DNA of 64,000 bases from Nageia nagi (Eukaryota > Pinophyta), in contig JBITNC010000001.1 in NCBI GenBank assembly GCA_050084985.1, forward strand, positions 121,396,001 to 121,460,000. The letters run 5' to 3'. Positions 10,890 through 21,966 of the stretch are shown here, one piece after another. Below the pieces are notes generated by a model that saw only the letters and a program-made list of their open reading frames with translations, made no database searches and was not told the origin of the DNA. Both the position numbers and the translations under genes were made by a program. Position 1 is the first letter of the stretch. Each line of letters opens with the position of its first letter.

Positions 10890-12664
10890 ATAATTAATTA
10901 TATGAGAAAAATATTTTTTTATCAAAATTCATACAAGTATCGCTATATTATATTTATATAAATTATGTAATAATTTGCAATATAATATATTGATTATGGT
11001 ATACATGCATATTTATATAATAAATACTTTATTGAACACAACCAACATGGTTATATTTTAGCTTCAAACTAACACTTCATATGATCCCTATGAATACATA
11101 CAAATAAATCACATAATTCCTACCTACAGTATAAGAAAAATGGGATTTTATGGTGATTATTTTATGACTTTTTTTACAACAATGAATAACCATTGTAATA
11201 TGTGGAATAAATGGTGGTTTTTAAGGGTGGATAAAAACTTTCCCTTGTATAGTCATAAAGGGTACATTATAAATGCCCTTATATAAAAGTAATATGATGT
11301 TTTATAATCATCATAGCTCTTAACTCAACAAAATAAATAAAAAATTGCATAACAAATATGTATGCCAAAAAAATCAATTTATTGCCCAAGTTTGCAAAAA
11401 AAATGAGCAATAAGATAAAATGAGGTGAAAACTATGAGAAAAAGAGGTGAGGAAGATGAGACAATGGAGGATGGTTTGAGCATCACCATTATCTCAAGGT
11501 ACTATGCAAGTATCTTCAAACTACAACAATTAGGATTTATTGGCATGTTATTTATCTTTGTGATCAAGATTTTGCATTTTTCATTCATTTTGGTCTAATT
11601 TCATTTAGTGTGAATATTTTTCATTCATTGTTGTTATAATAATTTGTATTTAGCATAGAAAACCCATAAAATGAAGCAAAGAAGGTAAGAAGCACCATTA
11701 GGGATCATTGTTAGGAAATGGTAAATACCATGTGATTGCATCCCAGGGGGTATTTTTAATATCAATTCAAACTATTGTTATATCAGTAAGTATTTTATAA
11801 GGGGAGGGGTAGGGGTGTTTCAAACATATACAAATTAGTTTTTCAATATTCTAAAAAGTAAGTTATTTTCTTTACTATTTTTGTTGTATAAATTTGAACA
11901 CTAAAAAATCATCATAAGCTCGAAGTATGCTTTCCATTTGCATCGATTGGTAATCTTATATGATAAAAAAAGGTTATGGAAGGACTAAAGGGAAAGAACC
12001 ATTACCTAAATCATTTTAAAAATAACCTCTTCTTTTTACACTTGTACACATGGGAGAATCTACTTGATTTCATCATCAAGAGTCTATCCTCACAAATAGA
12101 GCCATAGATATCTCTCTTAGACTTTATCACCGAGGACCTAGGCTATATTCTAATTTCATCATCGAGATATTCTTCCATTAGGTCATAATTTTGGGCAATT
12201 TTAAATAATGAAATATGATGGTTTTAATTGATAAATTATTGGATCACTATAATTTTAGGTGATGTTATCAAGTGGTAATTTAAAACTACTAAGGGGTATT
12301 AAGAATTAATTTGATTTTTTTCACTAAAATGGTAAGTCTTTAAAAAGGGTTATTATTTATTATATATGGGTTTACCATGATGGGTTTAATAAATTAAAAA
12401 TATAAGGTGGTAAAATTTAAAAATAGGGGATTTTAAAAGAATTCCATGAATGCATGTGTTTTAAAGGTGTTCTATTAAGTGACCCCTCATGAGAAGCATA
12501 AGGCCAATGACTCCATCACCCTACAAACTAGTTAAGGTACTAAGCAATCAAACATATTTTGTTTATTAAAATAGATTTATGGATTCCTTTGCTTCAATCA
12601 TTCCTTACATACCTTGCAATCAATAGCCTTGAATTTTTTTAATTTATAATGCATATTATTAAAC
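10890..12664. other. No gene recognised
   Basis: AT-rich intergenic DNA or unrecognisable element remains. Nothing coding could be supported on either strand. Confidence 0.45.
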
Positions 12665-12990
12665 AACACCCTTATCATATTACTGCTTTTGCATTTGTAT
12701 ACATGTCTATCAAGGTTGTTATCATAGTTTCATGTAAAAGAAACCCACATCTAGTTATTTTTCCATAACATATTTTGTTCAAATAAAAATTTTATCATAT
12801 TAGTGCTCCCACATTTTGCATACATGTATATATGGATCTTTATCATAATTTCATGTGAAATAAACCCATATTTAGTTATTTATTCATACCTTATTTTATT
12901 TAAACAAAATTATTAAAGTTTTAATGCTCCCACATTTTGCATACATGTCTATTAGGGTTGTTATACATGGATCCTTTCTTGCCTACAATA
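12665..12990 (+). repeat. Tandem repeat, 121-bp period, almost three copies
   Basis: The motif TTATCATATTA-TGCT, then TTTGCATACATG, recurs with TACATG at 12700, 12821 and 12942, an exact 121-bp spacing. Copies share CATAATTTCATGT and AACCCA---TAGTTATTT and differ by scattered substitutions. Confidence 0.7.
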
Positions 12991-13082
12991 CAACTATAGG
13001 GTCATGGTATTCTAAGACTTTGCTAAAATAAAGCATTTGCTATAAAAAGTTTTATTCCATTTTCATAGAAAATATCATTTAG

Positions 13083-13327
13083 TCAATCACCACATGAACA
13101 TTGTACATCCTTAAAGTGGTGAAAATGATTGGCATCCCTTACAACAATTTATCGTGCTACAATTTTGGACAAAAAAATTTTGTATAGCAATATTTACAAC
13201 ATACATGAAGGTTCTTCACTACTTGAATGTTTGTTTCATAGTATGTTATTAATGGCCAAAAGTAATTGCTAATTTTCTCACTATAGTGGTGAAGAATTTG
13301 TTCCTTCTCTTCCTACTTGACATCTTG
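13083..13327 (-). pseudogene. PPR protein DYW domain, second copy
   Basis: On the minus strand successive phases read QDVK-EEKEQILHHYSEK, LAITFG, IQVVKNLHVC, then after another frameshift SKIVAR-IVVRDANHFHHF and CSCGD followed by TGA. This follows the end of the DYW deaminase domain of plant PPR proteins (HSE-LA-AFG, KNLRVC-DCH, RDANRFHHF, CSCGDYW). The zinc-ligand HSE reads YSE and the His after the CxxC is Tyr, both explicable by C-to-T change. At least two frameshifts and three stops make it a pseudogene. It lies about 490 bp downstream, in transcription sense, of the better-preserved copy, so it is either a tandem gene remnant or a partial duplication. In the family this domain edits C to U in organelle transcripts. 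Confidence 0.8.
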
Positions 13328-13813
13328 TAGAACAAATCTCTTCATACAAGGTATGGTAGAAAACTGATAAAGGAAAGAGTAAAGTACAATTAAGAGTTTC
13401 TCTACTCTCTTCATACCAAAGTACCAAGTTACTTATAATCCCTTCTCTAGCATTGATTGTTCATCAAGTATTTTTTATTTCTTTCAAGTATTTCTCCTTT
13501 CATAGTTGTGATCTTTGCATCTCCTTTTCTAACTCTTCACTCTACAATTGTATAGGATTCCTAAAAAATAGTTCAATACCATTCATCCCTAGTATTAAAA
13601 GAAAGGTTTTCATAAATACCCCATCAATATACATATGCAATTATGCTCATTTAACAATATAATATTAGCAATCAATGATGTTTTCTAATTGTACAAATAC
13701 TTAATAACAACACTTTGTGAAAAAATAAAATGAAACATGGTTTCATTTTTACCTAAAAACATGCACTATATCATTTGTGCAAGACTTTTTAGATCTTGCA
13801 TTACATTGCATAA

Positions 13814-14552
13814 CCAATAATCTCCATAAGAACATTCTCCATGTTTGAAAAGATGGAATCAATTTACATCCCTCACAATAATGACCCTTGCAATAATCTT
13901 GGATATGAACTTGGTTATTGTATGGCAATCATCACATACTCAAAGATTATTTATAACTCTAATAATTATTTCAAGGGAAGTCTTTAACAACCCAAATGTA
14001 ATTGGCAAAATTTCTCTATGTTGGCAAAGAAGTAGTTATTTATTGTCAATCTCCACATCTTTAACGTAGGTATTGTATTTAGAATATAATTCATTTTCTT
14101 CATCTCACTCTATAATTTCTCCATTTTTCATATATGTCTTGTGTTTTGGATGTGGTCTTCCTCCTACAATAAAATCATATACACTTTTTTCAACTTCAAT
14201 CTAACTACATCCAGGTGTCTTCTTGATTCCTATGTCTTTCATCAATTTTATTACTCTTTGAACATCATCCCAACTACCAATTCAACATAAATATTTGAAA
14301 GAAGAAAAAAAGATGAAGCATTTTTAGGCTCCAATAAAAAAGGATTTTTGCAACAAAATCTCTTATTCCTACATTCTTATGTGATATACAATAACTAATC
14401 AGACACATCTATACATTTGATTTAGGTTTTATGGGCATCTTTACAATGAAGTTCAAAGCTTCCTCAAGATAGCTTGCATGGCCAAGGATGTAAATAATGC
14501 ATGTATAATTATTCATCCCAATAATAATATAATTAAAGTCAACCATGCTACT
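13814..14552 (-). pseudogene. PPR-DYW RNA-editing protein, C-terminal part, truncated by an LTR element
   Basis: Minus-strand homology covers the E, E+ and DYW regions in order: NNYTCIIYILGHASYLEEAL and MPIKPKSNV (last PPR/E region), KILFLLEPKNAS and LSNIYVE (E), SWDDVQRVIKLMKDIGIKKT with PGCS-IEV and FIVGGRPHP (E+), then QHREILPITFGL, VCDDCHTITKFISKIIA, IIVRDVN-FHLFKHGECS and GDYW (DYW). The deaminase zinc ligands survive (HRE and CDDC). Stops replace Trp, Gln and Arg codons and one frameshift lies near 14277. Homology runs up to 14552 and stops at the TG of LTR A, so upstream PPR repeats were displaced by that insertion and should lie right of the window. Such proteins act in mitochondria or plastids. 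Confidence 0.9.
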
Positions 14553-14986
14553 TGTTGAGTATGGAGCCTAATTAAAAGGGCTAAATTCAAACTTCTCATA
14601 CTTTATTTCTAACTGGTTTACATAGGGTTGATACTACATGAATGACATATTGATCAGGAAACATGTAGGCTAATTAGTGAAGGGTGCATTTTGGGTATTA
14701 TCATATCATTTGATCTATTGGAGGCAAATCATAGGGTCAAGATTGGTCTGATGTAGACTGATTCAGAAAATAGAGAGCATTAAACTCCATTTTGGGTAGT
14801 CAAAACCAAGCCTCTTCAAGTCTTAATTTCATGATGGGAGTTATAGTCAAGTTGGAAAATTATCCCATAGATTCCTTAACTATTCTAGGGTCAAATTGAG
14901 ATGGTAGCTCTCCTATAAATTAATGAGCTTGTATTGAGGATGTAATATATTTTTATGGACTTGGAATTCTTGTAGATTATGATTAT
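14553..14986 (+). repeat. Element A 5' LTR, first part
   Basis: Aligns from its first base with the 3' LTR of A at 55356 onward (shared landmarks TGTTGAGTATGGAGCCTAAT, CATAGGGTTGAT, TTAAACTCCATTT, GAGATGGTAGCTCTC). It ends in ATTAT at the boundary of element B. Confidence 0.9.
14982..14986. other. Target-site duplication ATTAT, left copy (element B)
   Basis: ATTAT directly precedes the outer LTR end of B. The same five bases follow the other outer end of B at 51100-51104, where LTR A resumes. Confidence 0.85.
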
Positions 14987-15732
14987 TGAAGGAGTAGATT
15001 TTATAGTGCAGTGGAATAATTACTCTTTAGTTATAAATAAATTACTAATTTCAATTATAAATTACTAATTTCAATGATAACTTGTTACTAATTTATTCTC
15101 ATCCACATCCACATCTAAAGTTATCACTCCACCTATTTTATTCTCTTGAACTCCAAGTATAATATACAAGCTCCAAGTTAACTTAAACTTAACTTTAGGC
15201 TTAAACATTTCTTCTTGTACAATATTGCACAAAAATTCATTAACCTCCAACATCTCATATTTTCAATTATAAGTTGTTTAGACAACTCATAGTGAGGTGG
15301 ACTACATGGGACAAGTGTCTCTTTGACTTCCACTTTCTATTCCACTAAAAGATAAATGTCTTCTAATAGAATACCATCATGTTAGCCACTAGTTCCACTT
15401 TAACTCAAGATACCTTCAACTATGCCACCACACTCAAGTTCAATGCCAAGGCACTTTTTACCACAAGGTTATTTGAATTTAGCTAATAAATAATATTTAT
15501 CTTATCTCCACAAATAAATATTAACTAAATCTTAATATTTAGCATAGTGTATATAATAAATATACCATATTTATTTATTATATACTATAAGTTATAATAG
15601 TATATTATTATAGTATTAATTATATTATATATATAATTAATGATTAACTATATTAATTACCTAAAATATTCACCTAATCAATTAGGTGAAATTACATACA
15701 ATAATCCCAAAATAGGATTATAATTTCCAACA
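14987..15732 (-). repeat. Element B 3' LTR
   Basis: On the minus strand it begins TGTTGGAAATTATAATCC and ends ...CTCCTTCA. It aligns with the 5' LTR at 50265-51099, but lacks a segment of about 110 bp present there (roughly 50350-50460). It contains an A/T-rich palindromic stretch around 15585-15650. Confidence 0.88.
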
Positions 15733-15747
15733 CTTCCCCTTAATCTT
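15733..15747 (-). other. Element B polypurine tract
   Basis: On the minus strand AAGATTAAGGGGAAG lies directly before the TGTTGG of the 3' LTR, the position and composition of a plus-strand priming site. Confidence 0.75.
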
Positions 15748-17912
15748 ATTTTGGGGTTATGTTTTACAAAGTTACAAACAATATGGTTTCTATAAACCAA
15801 TACAAAAAAAAAAAAAAGAGTGAGAGAAGCCTTTAGCATAACTTCAACTCACTTTGGTTCACTAAGAATCAAGGCACAAGGAGTGAGAACACTTTGGCAA
15901 AACTTTTAACCATATTTGGCATGAAACCTTGAAGTGTGTGGTAATATAAATGTTGATCGATATAATGTAACCTCAAGGGTTTAGTATGGTCATGTTCTCC
16001 ATTGCTCATGACAATAGGGTCCTTGAAAAAGTAGAAGGTGGTGGGAGAGTGTGCTCATTGGGTTTTTCTACTCAATCTCTAGATTATAGGTTAGTTCTTA
16101 TCTATAGTAAAGGTCAAAAGTAACTAGAAAGAGATAAATGAGCATGATAAAGAAATTAAACTAAAACTAACTAGCCCAAGCATTATCCCACAAGTAGCAA
16201 TCCATAGCCAAGATTATGAATAGAAAACTATCTTACTCTTGGAGTCTCACAATCATAATTCATAGCCACAACTTAAGAAAATACTTCATGCATAACATTT
16301 ACCAAAACATAATGAATAGCCATAAACTATGAAGGGTAAAGAATCATAGTATAGTATTATCATACATAAAGCATCTCATACACTAGAAAATTTTCTAGAA
16401 TGTCTGACCTCCTAGACTTATAACAATTCATTATTTATCTATTTACATCCATAATTGGATGGTTATCAACCATTATTGCTCTTAATTACTCTATTTCCTA
16501 AGAATAGTATAAGAAACTATTTACAAATGTACAAATTATAATCATAATTGTGCTAGATTTCACAATGACTAGGTATAATCAACGTTAAGGTTTAGGAGTT
16601 TAATATCTTTGAACTACTATACTTTCCAGTTGTAATCCCTTTGATCTTTCATTGATTGCATCCTATTATGATTGTAGCTAATTATAAAAGCATGCTCCAT
16701 CATCTTGATTGGTATGAATTATCTCTATGTTCTATCGGTATCTATCTAACTTTATGTAACCATTTATGGTTATTAATGTAGCTCCAAATTGCATGGAATA
16801 GTGAGGGCAATGAAGAGTGTATCATTGAAATCCAAGGAAGAACCTTTACTATCATGTGGAAATGAATCATGGCCAACACATTAACAGAGCCTTGGGGATC
16901 TAACACTCATGATTATGTGGACCCAAGTGTTCTCCTTAACTCATTATTCCTTTTTCAGTATGGTAGGTTCTATTTACTTTTGGTAGAGTTTAGTAATGGT
17001 AGATATTTGATTTAACACCCACCAATTTTTGGTAAAATTTCTGACATCATCACTCAAAATTGATGAGTCTTATTTATTGGTCATTCCAAAATATCTCCCA
17101 TTGGACACTCTTTATGTAGTACCTGATGAAGATTATCTTACCACCATTTTTTTTAGAAAAAAACTATGACATCATCACTCCAAATTGGTGTGTCCTAGAT
17201 GATGCACTTCTTACAATATCTCCCACTAATATTTGGTATATGGTGGAACTTTTTCTCAAGAATTTCATGGGCTTTACAATATTACCTACTAGTAATTGTG
17301 ACTCAATATAGACTCATATTTACAATATTTCCCAAAAAGACCTAGAATTATATAATTCCTAGATCCAGACTTAAATATTTACTTCCTTTACATATTAAGA
17401 CATTTTTTGTACATGCTACACTACTTCTCATATATGACTTAGACATATTGAAAGTGTTTTATGACCTCAAACCTATGTACAGTTACTTGAAAACATGTGA
17501 CTAAGCTATGATCAACTTCTAGGACTTATGATAACACCTGCTTTTGAATAAGATAACGATTAAGCTATAAAATAAAATGTTTAAAACCTATATACATAGA
17601 TAGCACCTAGAATGTGATAGCACCTAGAACACTAAACTTAAGCAAATTTTGATAAAATTGACTAAGTACAAAGAACAAAGATTACTTTCAATATTTACAA
17701 AAACATGAAAGGGAAGCAAGAAATAATAATTAAGAATAAGTTTATTTAAAAGGGGTAAAATAATCAAGAATGGAATAATGTTACCCATATTTAGAGTGTG
17801 ATTCTAAAAGAATAATAATAAATATTTCAACCATCAAAAGTGGATCTACAAAACAACATGACATAGAGTTATTAATCATGAAATAATCATAAAATATAAA
17901 GTGGAAACTAAT
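15748..17912 (-). other. Element B internal sequence without recognised coding
   Basis: AT-rich sequence between the polypurine tract and the minisatellite. I found no reverse transcriptase, integrase or protease signatures on the minus strand. The plus-strand frame at 17126-17311 is not convincing. Confidence 0.45.
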
Positions 17913-18210
17913 AAATATCCATCAACATGGAATTAAAGTGGCATAACCATCGATCAACATAGATTTAAATTGGCATTCAAATATTATCCATCAACATGGA
18001 AATAACAAGCGACATACATCAATAAAGATTCATCAACATGAATCGCATTTCATTAACATGGAATAAACAATAAAGATCCATCAACATGAATCATATCCAT
18101 CAACATGGAATAAATAATAAATATCCATCAACATGAATCATATCCATCAACATGGAATAAATGAATATCCATCAACATGAATCACATCCATCAACATGGA
18201 ATATCAAATA
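17913..18210. repeat. CATCAACATG minisatellite
   Basis: More than a dozen irregular copies of a core CCATCAACATGGAAT or ATCAACATGAATC, mostly 18-25 bp apart, with a higher-order alternation of the GGAAT and GAATCAT variants in the right half (18060-18200). It lies inside the 3' internal part of element B. Confidence 0.85.
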
Positions 18211-18301
18211 TGTTGTATACAAATAAACATTCATTGATGTTAATTATACTATATTATGTGTTGCAGTCACATAATATAGGGATTTAACATCATGCATGCA
18301 T

Positions 18302-18478
18302 CAATTTAAAAGATCAACATCTTTCACACATAACATATTTAAATAAAATAAACATTTTATCAATTGGAAAGATCAACATCTTTAACATATAACATATTTA
18401 AATAAATTGAACATTTTATCAATTGGAAATATCAACATATTTCTCATAATATATTGAAATAAAATCAAAATTTTTCAC
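18302..18478. repeat. Tandem repeat, 59-bp period, three copies
   Basis: Units start at 18302, 18361 and 18420 with CAATT, followed by GATCAACATCTTT and ACATATTTAAATAAA. The third copy is the most diverged. Confidence 0.8.
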
Positions 18479-18979
18479 AATTCAATTTATTTCAATTTTC
18501 GCACATCTTTATTTATAAAGAATTATCATTACATACAATATCTCTCCCCTTTAAGGTAATTATATCTTATATTTTTTAATGAATGATGTGAAATCATATA
18601 ATTACCTATAAAACTTATGAATATACTACTATTCAAAATATTAGATATCCCAAAATTGATTAAATTTGTCCATTCATATCATTAAAAAAATTTTTCTCTT
18701 ATGCTTACCCCTAAGTAATTACCATATACACTTTTTCAAAGAAGATTAGTATACACAAATGATTAAAGCTAGGGTTAAATGTTTCTCCATTTAGTAATCA
18801 TTAATACAAAATATCCCATCATGGAAACAAATATATAACATTAAGTTATACTTAAAAATAATAAAAAAAAATAAACTTAATTGTATGTATTATTTAGCTT
18901 AATCCAAATAACATGAAACAAAACTAGAAACTTAAAGAAATTACCACTAAACAAGATTCATTACAAATATTATTGATTA
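18479..18979. other. AT-rich element B sequence, nothing recognised
   Basis: No coding or repeat structure beyond short A/T tracts. Confidence 0.45.
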
Positions 18980-19000
18980 CCCCCCCCCCCCCCCCCCCCC
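18980..19000. repeat. Run of 21 C (G on the minus strand)
   Basis: An uninterrupted homopolymer of C lies just downstream of the gag relic of element B in its own orientation. Length is likely polymorphic and uncertain in sequencing. Confidence 0.9.
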
Positions 19001-19019
19001 TTTAAAAAACGTTCTCTTA

Positions 19020-19920
19020 AGCCTAGTTTATTTGTTCATGTAATGGAAAATTTACTTATCACTGTCATAATTACTATCAAAATTATCATTATATTTTGTG
19101 TTGTTTGAAGCATTCCTCTTCTTATAGCAATATTTTTCTTTATGTACAAGAATATCATAAAAGTTACAATTCCCATTGAACTTGAATTTTTAGTTTTAGA
19201 TTTTGGATAATTTTTTATTTTGAAGAACTAGAGGAAGCATTGTTCTTAGCATTATTTTTCTTTTATTTTATTTTCTTATTTTTTGAACATTCAAATCAAT
19301 AGAAGGTTATTCTTGAGTTTATTCTTGTTTCACATTTTATCCTACTTACATCTTTAGAGTCTCTTCATTTTGAATGAACAAGTTCATAAAATCTCATAAT
19401 AAAGGCAAGTTATCCTCTTGATCAAATATTATGTTTAACACATTAACAAAATATCTAAACTTTTATTAAAATTTCTAAAATAATAAAATAAAGTAGTTTT
19501 TCAATTACCCATTCACAACCACATGAAAGAAGTTGTGTTCTTATTTCTCTCATTTTTGCTAAATAAATTATTAAATTTTCATCTAGCATCATTATAGTTT
19601 TGAAAAACTTAGAGAGTAATGAAAATTTTCTCCCAGTGTTTGTTCCAAGGAACATGACTTTAAGTTCATCCCAAATGTCATGATCAAAAATTAAGTTTGA
19701 AACATAAATCAATATATCATCACTAATGCTTTAAATAGCAGTGAAAGTGCTTGTTGATTTGTATGATTCTAAACATCTAATGTTATACCATTATTAGGTT
19801 GGGGTTCTTCTTTACTTACCACCTTCCTAGCTTGATACTTGGCATGCATCCTAGGCTCCCAAATTCCATAGTTACTCCCTTAAAGAATATGCTTAACTAT
19901 ATCATTAAAACCTATTAGCT
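19020..19920 (-). pseudogene. Element B gag (copia-type)
   Basis: Read on the minus strand, the N-terminal part contains GSNYGIWEPRMHAKYQA, like the start of copia gag. The best-preserved stretch, 19712-19455 (85 codons), has HDIWDELKVMFLGTN, then KMREIRTQLLSCG, which follows the UBN2-type capsid region. Further downstream, near 19110-19160, CNFYDILVHKEKYC fits a CX2CX4HX4C zinc knuckle with the second Cys changed to Tyr. Several stops and frameshifts interrupt it. Gag would assemble the virus-like particle and bind RNA. Confidence 0.75.
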
Positions 19921-20684
19921 AGAATAAGAAAATAGTTAATCTATTTGACAAATATATAATATATTTGAAAAAATAAATTGATTGTAATAAACTTAAAATT
20001 CACTTTTAATCTTAAAAAGTAAAACCTTTTTTTAAATTAACTAACATGTGTAGTGACCTAAAAATTTAAAAGACTAAACTTAGAGTATTACTACTATTCC
20101 TTTTTCTTTCCAAGAAAAATATCACTCTAAGTAAAAAAATTACATTTTGTAAAATGTATTGACTATGTAAAAAATATTACATAGTTTTAGAAAAAATAGA
20201 ACTAAAAATAATTATAATTTTACCTATAAAACATTAACAAAGTTGAACTTTTCTATTTTTTGTGAAAATAAAAATAATTCTTAAAAGCAATACGAACAAT
20301 ACCTCAAAAAAATTATAAAAATATGCCTATTCATAGGCTTCCAACTTTCTAATTTTTTTATTTCTATATATATAACATTAAAAAAATTAAAAAGTATTTA
20401 AAAACTAGGAGGTTACATAAACAAGAGGGTGTCAATTTTTGGAATGACACATAAGGATACCAAAGGCCATGTGGACCTAGGAGGTAACAAAGACCACCAA
20501 TGAACGTAAATACCATAGTTGGCAAGTAGGGGAGAAGTACACCTATGCATATGGATTGGAAGGTTAGATACCAATGAAAAACATCCCATTATAGGAGATA
20601 ATGATAGCACATTCTGATGGAAAGATCCCAAAAAAGTATTGCAGGTTTTGATAGAAGATCTCAATAGTGTTTAAATAATAGTGA
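19921..20684. other. Element B leader region, no gene seen
   Basis: AT-rich to 20400, then more balanced composition to 20684. The minus-strand frame at 20664-20413 (83 codons) has no recognisable domain. Confidence 0.4.
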
Positions 20685-20709
20685 GGAGAGCTCACATATG
20701 GTCAAAAAG

Positions 20710-20895
20710 TTGATTTGGAGGCTCATTTCTATCATAAAGGGTGTCTTGGAGCCTCACATCTAGCATAGAGATGATTTGGAGAGATCATATCCAACATAAG
20801 GCAGCGTACATGGCTCACATTCTACACATTGGAGATCAATGTCTATCATAAGGAGGTTTGGAGGGATTTCATACAACACATGGAGACCATGGAGG
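20710..20895 (+). repeat. Degenerate short tandem repeat, about 30 bp
   Basis: Imperfect copies of TTGGAG--TCACATCTA-CATA occur near 20715, 20745, 20774, 20810, 20830 and 20859. Spacing varies from 20 to 37 bp. Confidence 0.5.
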
Positions 20896-21108
20896 ATCAT
20901 TAAGAGGAGTGACCTTGAAAGCAAAATAGAAGGAACAACCATACAAGCTACATAGGGTTTTAGTGAAACTAGGTGCCTATGTATATTAAATTAAAAGAAA
21001 TTTAATGTAAATAATATTATATTTAAATAATAACTAATTTTTATTTAATATAATACTAATTATATTAAAATTTAAAATTTAAATATTTTTTAAATATAAA
21101 TAATTAAA

Positions 21109-21123
21109 AATAATAACTTTTGT
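21109..21123. other. LINE L target-site duplication, left copy
   Basis: AATAATAACTTTTGT is repeated exactly at 50069-50083 after the A-rich tail of the LINE. A 15-bp duplication is typical for L1-type insertions. Confidence 0.8.
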
Positions 21124-21474
21124 AAACATAAATGGAGAGAGGAGAGTAGGGGATCTGTGATCGAGGTTTGAGTAGCTATCCTAATGGTACTAGGTTGTTA
21201 TATGGAGCAACAATAAAAGGAGAATCTTTGAAGATTGAGAAAGACCTAGGTAAGGATAAGGATGGGCCTTTGGATGAGATAAGATGGAAGGATCTAATCC
21301 TCCACCAAAACCATCAGATATATATGGCCTAGAAAAGTTAAAGGAGACAAAGAAATGATCATATGTGCAATTTACATGAGGTTATATACTTCAATCTCTA
21401 GAATACCTACCACATTCAAGCCAATGAGGGTAAGATGGTGATCCCATCGAAGATTATTAACATGATAACTACTA
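21124..21474 (+). pseudogene. LINE L 5' end
   Basis: The segment starts with a purine-rich GGAGAGAGGAGAGTAGGGGA tract shortly after the target duplication, then a moderately GC-richer stretch. By position it is the 5' UTR and start of ORF1. No domain is recognisable before the C insertion at 21475; the coding sequence resumes at 26149. Confidence 0.6.
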
Positions 21475-21952
21475 TGTTGGAAATTATAATGTAATATTAT
21501 GTAATATTTATCTTTAATATAAATTCACTTAATGCTTAAAGTATCTTTAGATACTTTAAAGCATTAAAAGAATGAATATAGAAAGAGGAATAAATATAAA
21601 AACACCTTTAATTTTACCCTTAGGTAAAAAAAGGTTAAAGGGTGGGTTTCTTCTTATAAATAGAGAGGTACCTTTTTTATTATGTAACTTGATCAAGCAT
21701 GGTAATACTTATCTTGTAGAGTTATAGGAATACTTTTGTAAGAGATTTGTTGAGGATTTGTAGAGAGTTATCTTGTAAAAAGTAATAGAATAATGGTTCA
21801 AAATGGATGTACTCATAAGAGATAGAGAAATCACTATACATGATATGTTATTTTTTATGTGATTGATTATTATTTTGTTAGAAGGATAAATTTTAAATTT
21901 GTTAGAGAAGCTTCAAGGTGATCTTTGTTTATGAAATCCTTCAAGTCCATCA
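21475..21952 (+). repeat. Element C 5' LTR
   Basis: Begins TGTTGGAAATTATAATG and ends GTCCATCA, closely similar to the right LTR at 25664. It contains the promoter element noted separately. Confidence 0.92.
21655..21665 (+). promoter_or_regulatory. TATA box in element C 5' LTR
   Basis: TATAAATAGAG matches the plant TATA consensus and is conserved in the right LTR at 25856-25866. Conservation in both LTRs supports a retrotransposon promoter. Confidence 0.7.
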
Positions 21953-21954
21953 AA

Positions 21955-21966
21955 TGGTATCATAGC
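21955..21966 (+). other. Element C primer binding site
   Basis: TGGTATCATAGC starts two bases after the 5' LTR. It differs at one position from TGGTATCAGAGC, the complement of the 3' end of plant initiator tRNA-Met. Confidence 0.85.

Noticed and set aside
15071-15253. Open frame of 60 codons on the minus strand
   Set aside because: It lies inside the LTR of element B and the corresponding stretch of the other LTR is not conserved as coding.
17913-18210. CRISPR-like alternation of short repeats and spacers
   Set aside because: The spacers are not unique and are themselves variants of the repeat, lengths vary, there are no cas genes, and the setting is a plant retrotransposon.
18961-19010. 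Taking the C run as a polypurine tract of element B
   Set aside because: The functional tract is the AAGATTAAGGGGAAG stretch next to the 3' LTR at 15733-15747; the C run is 3 kb away from any LTR.
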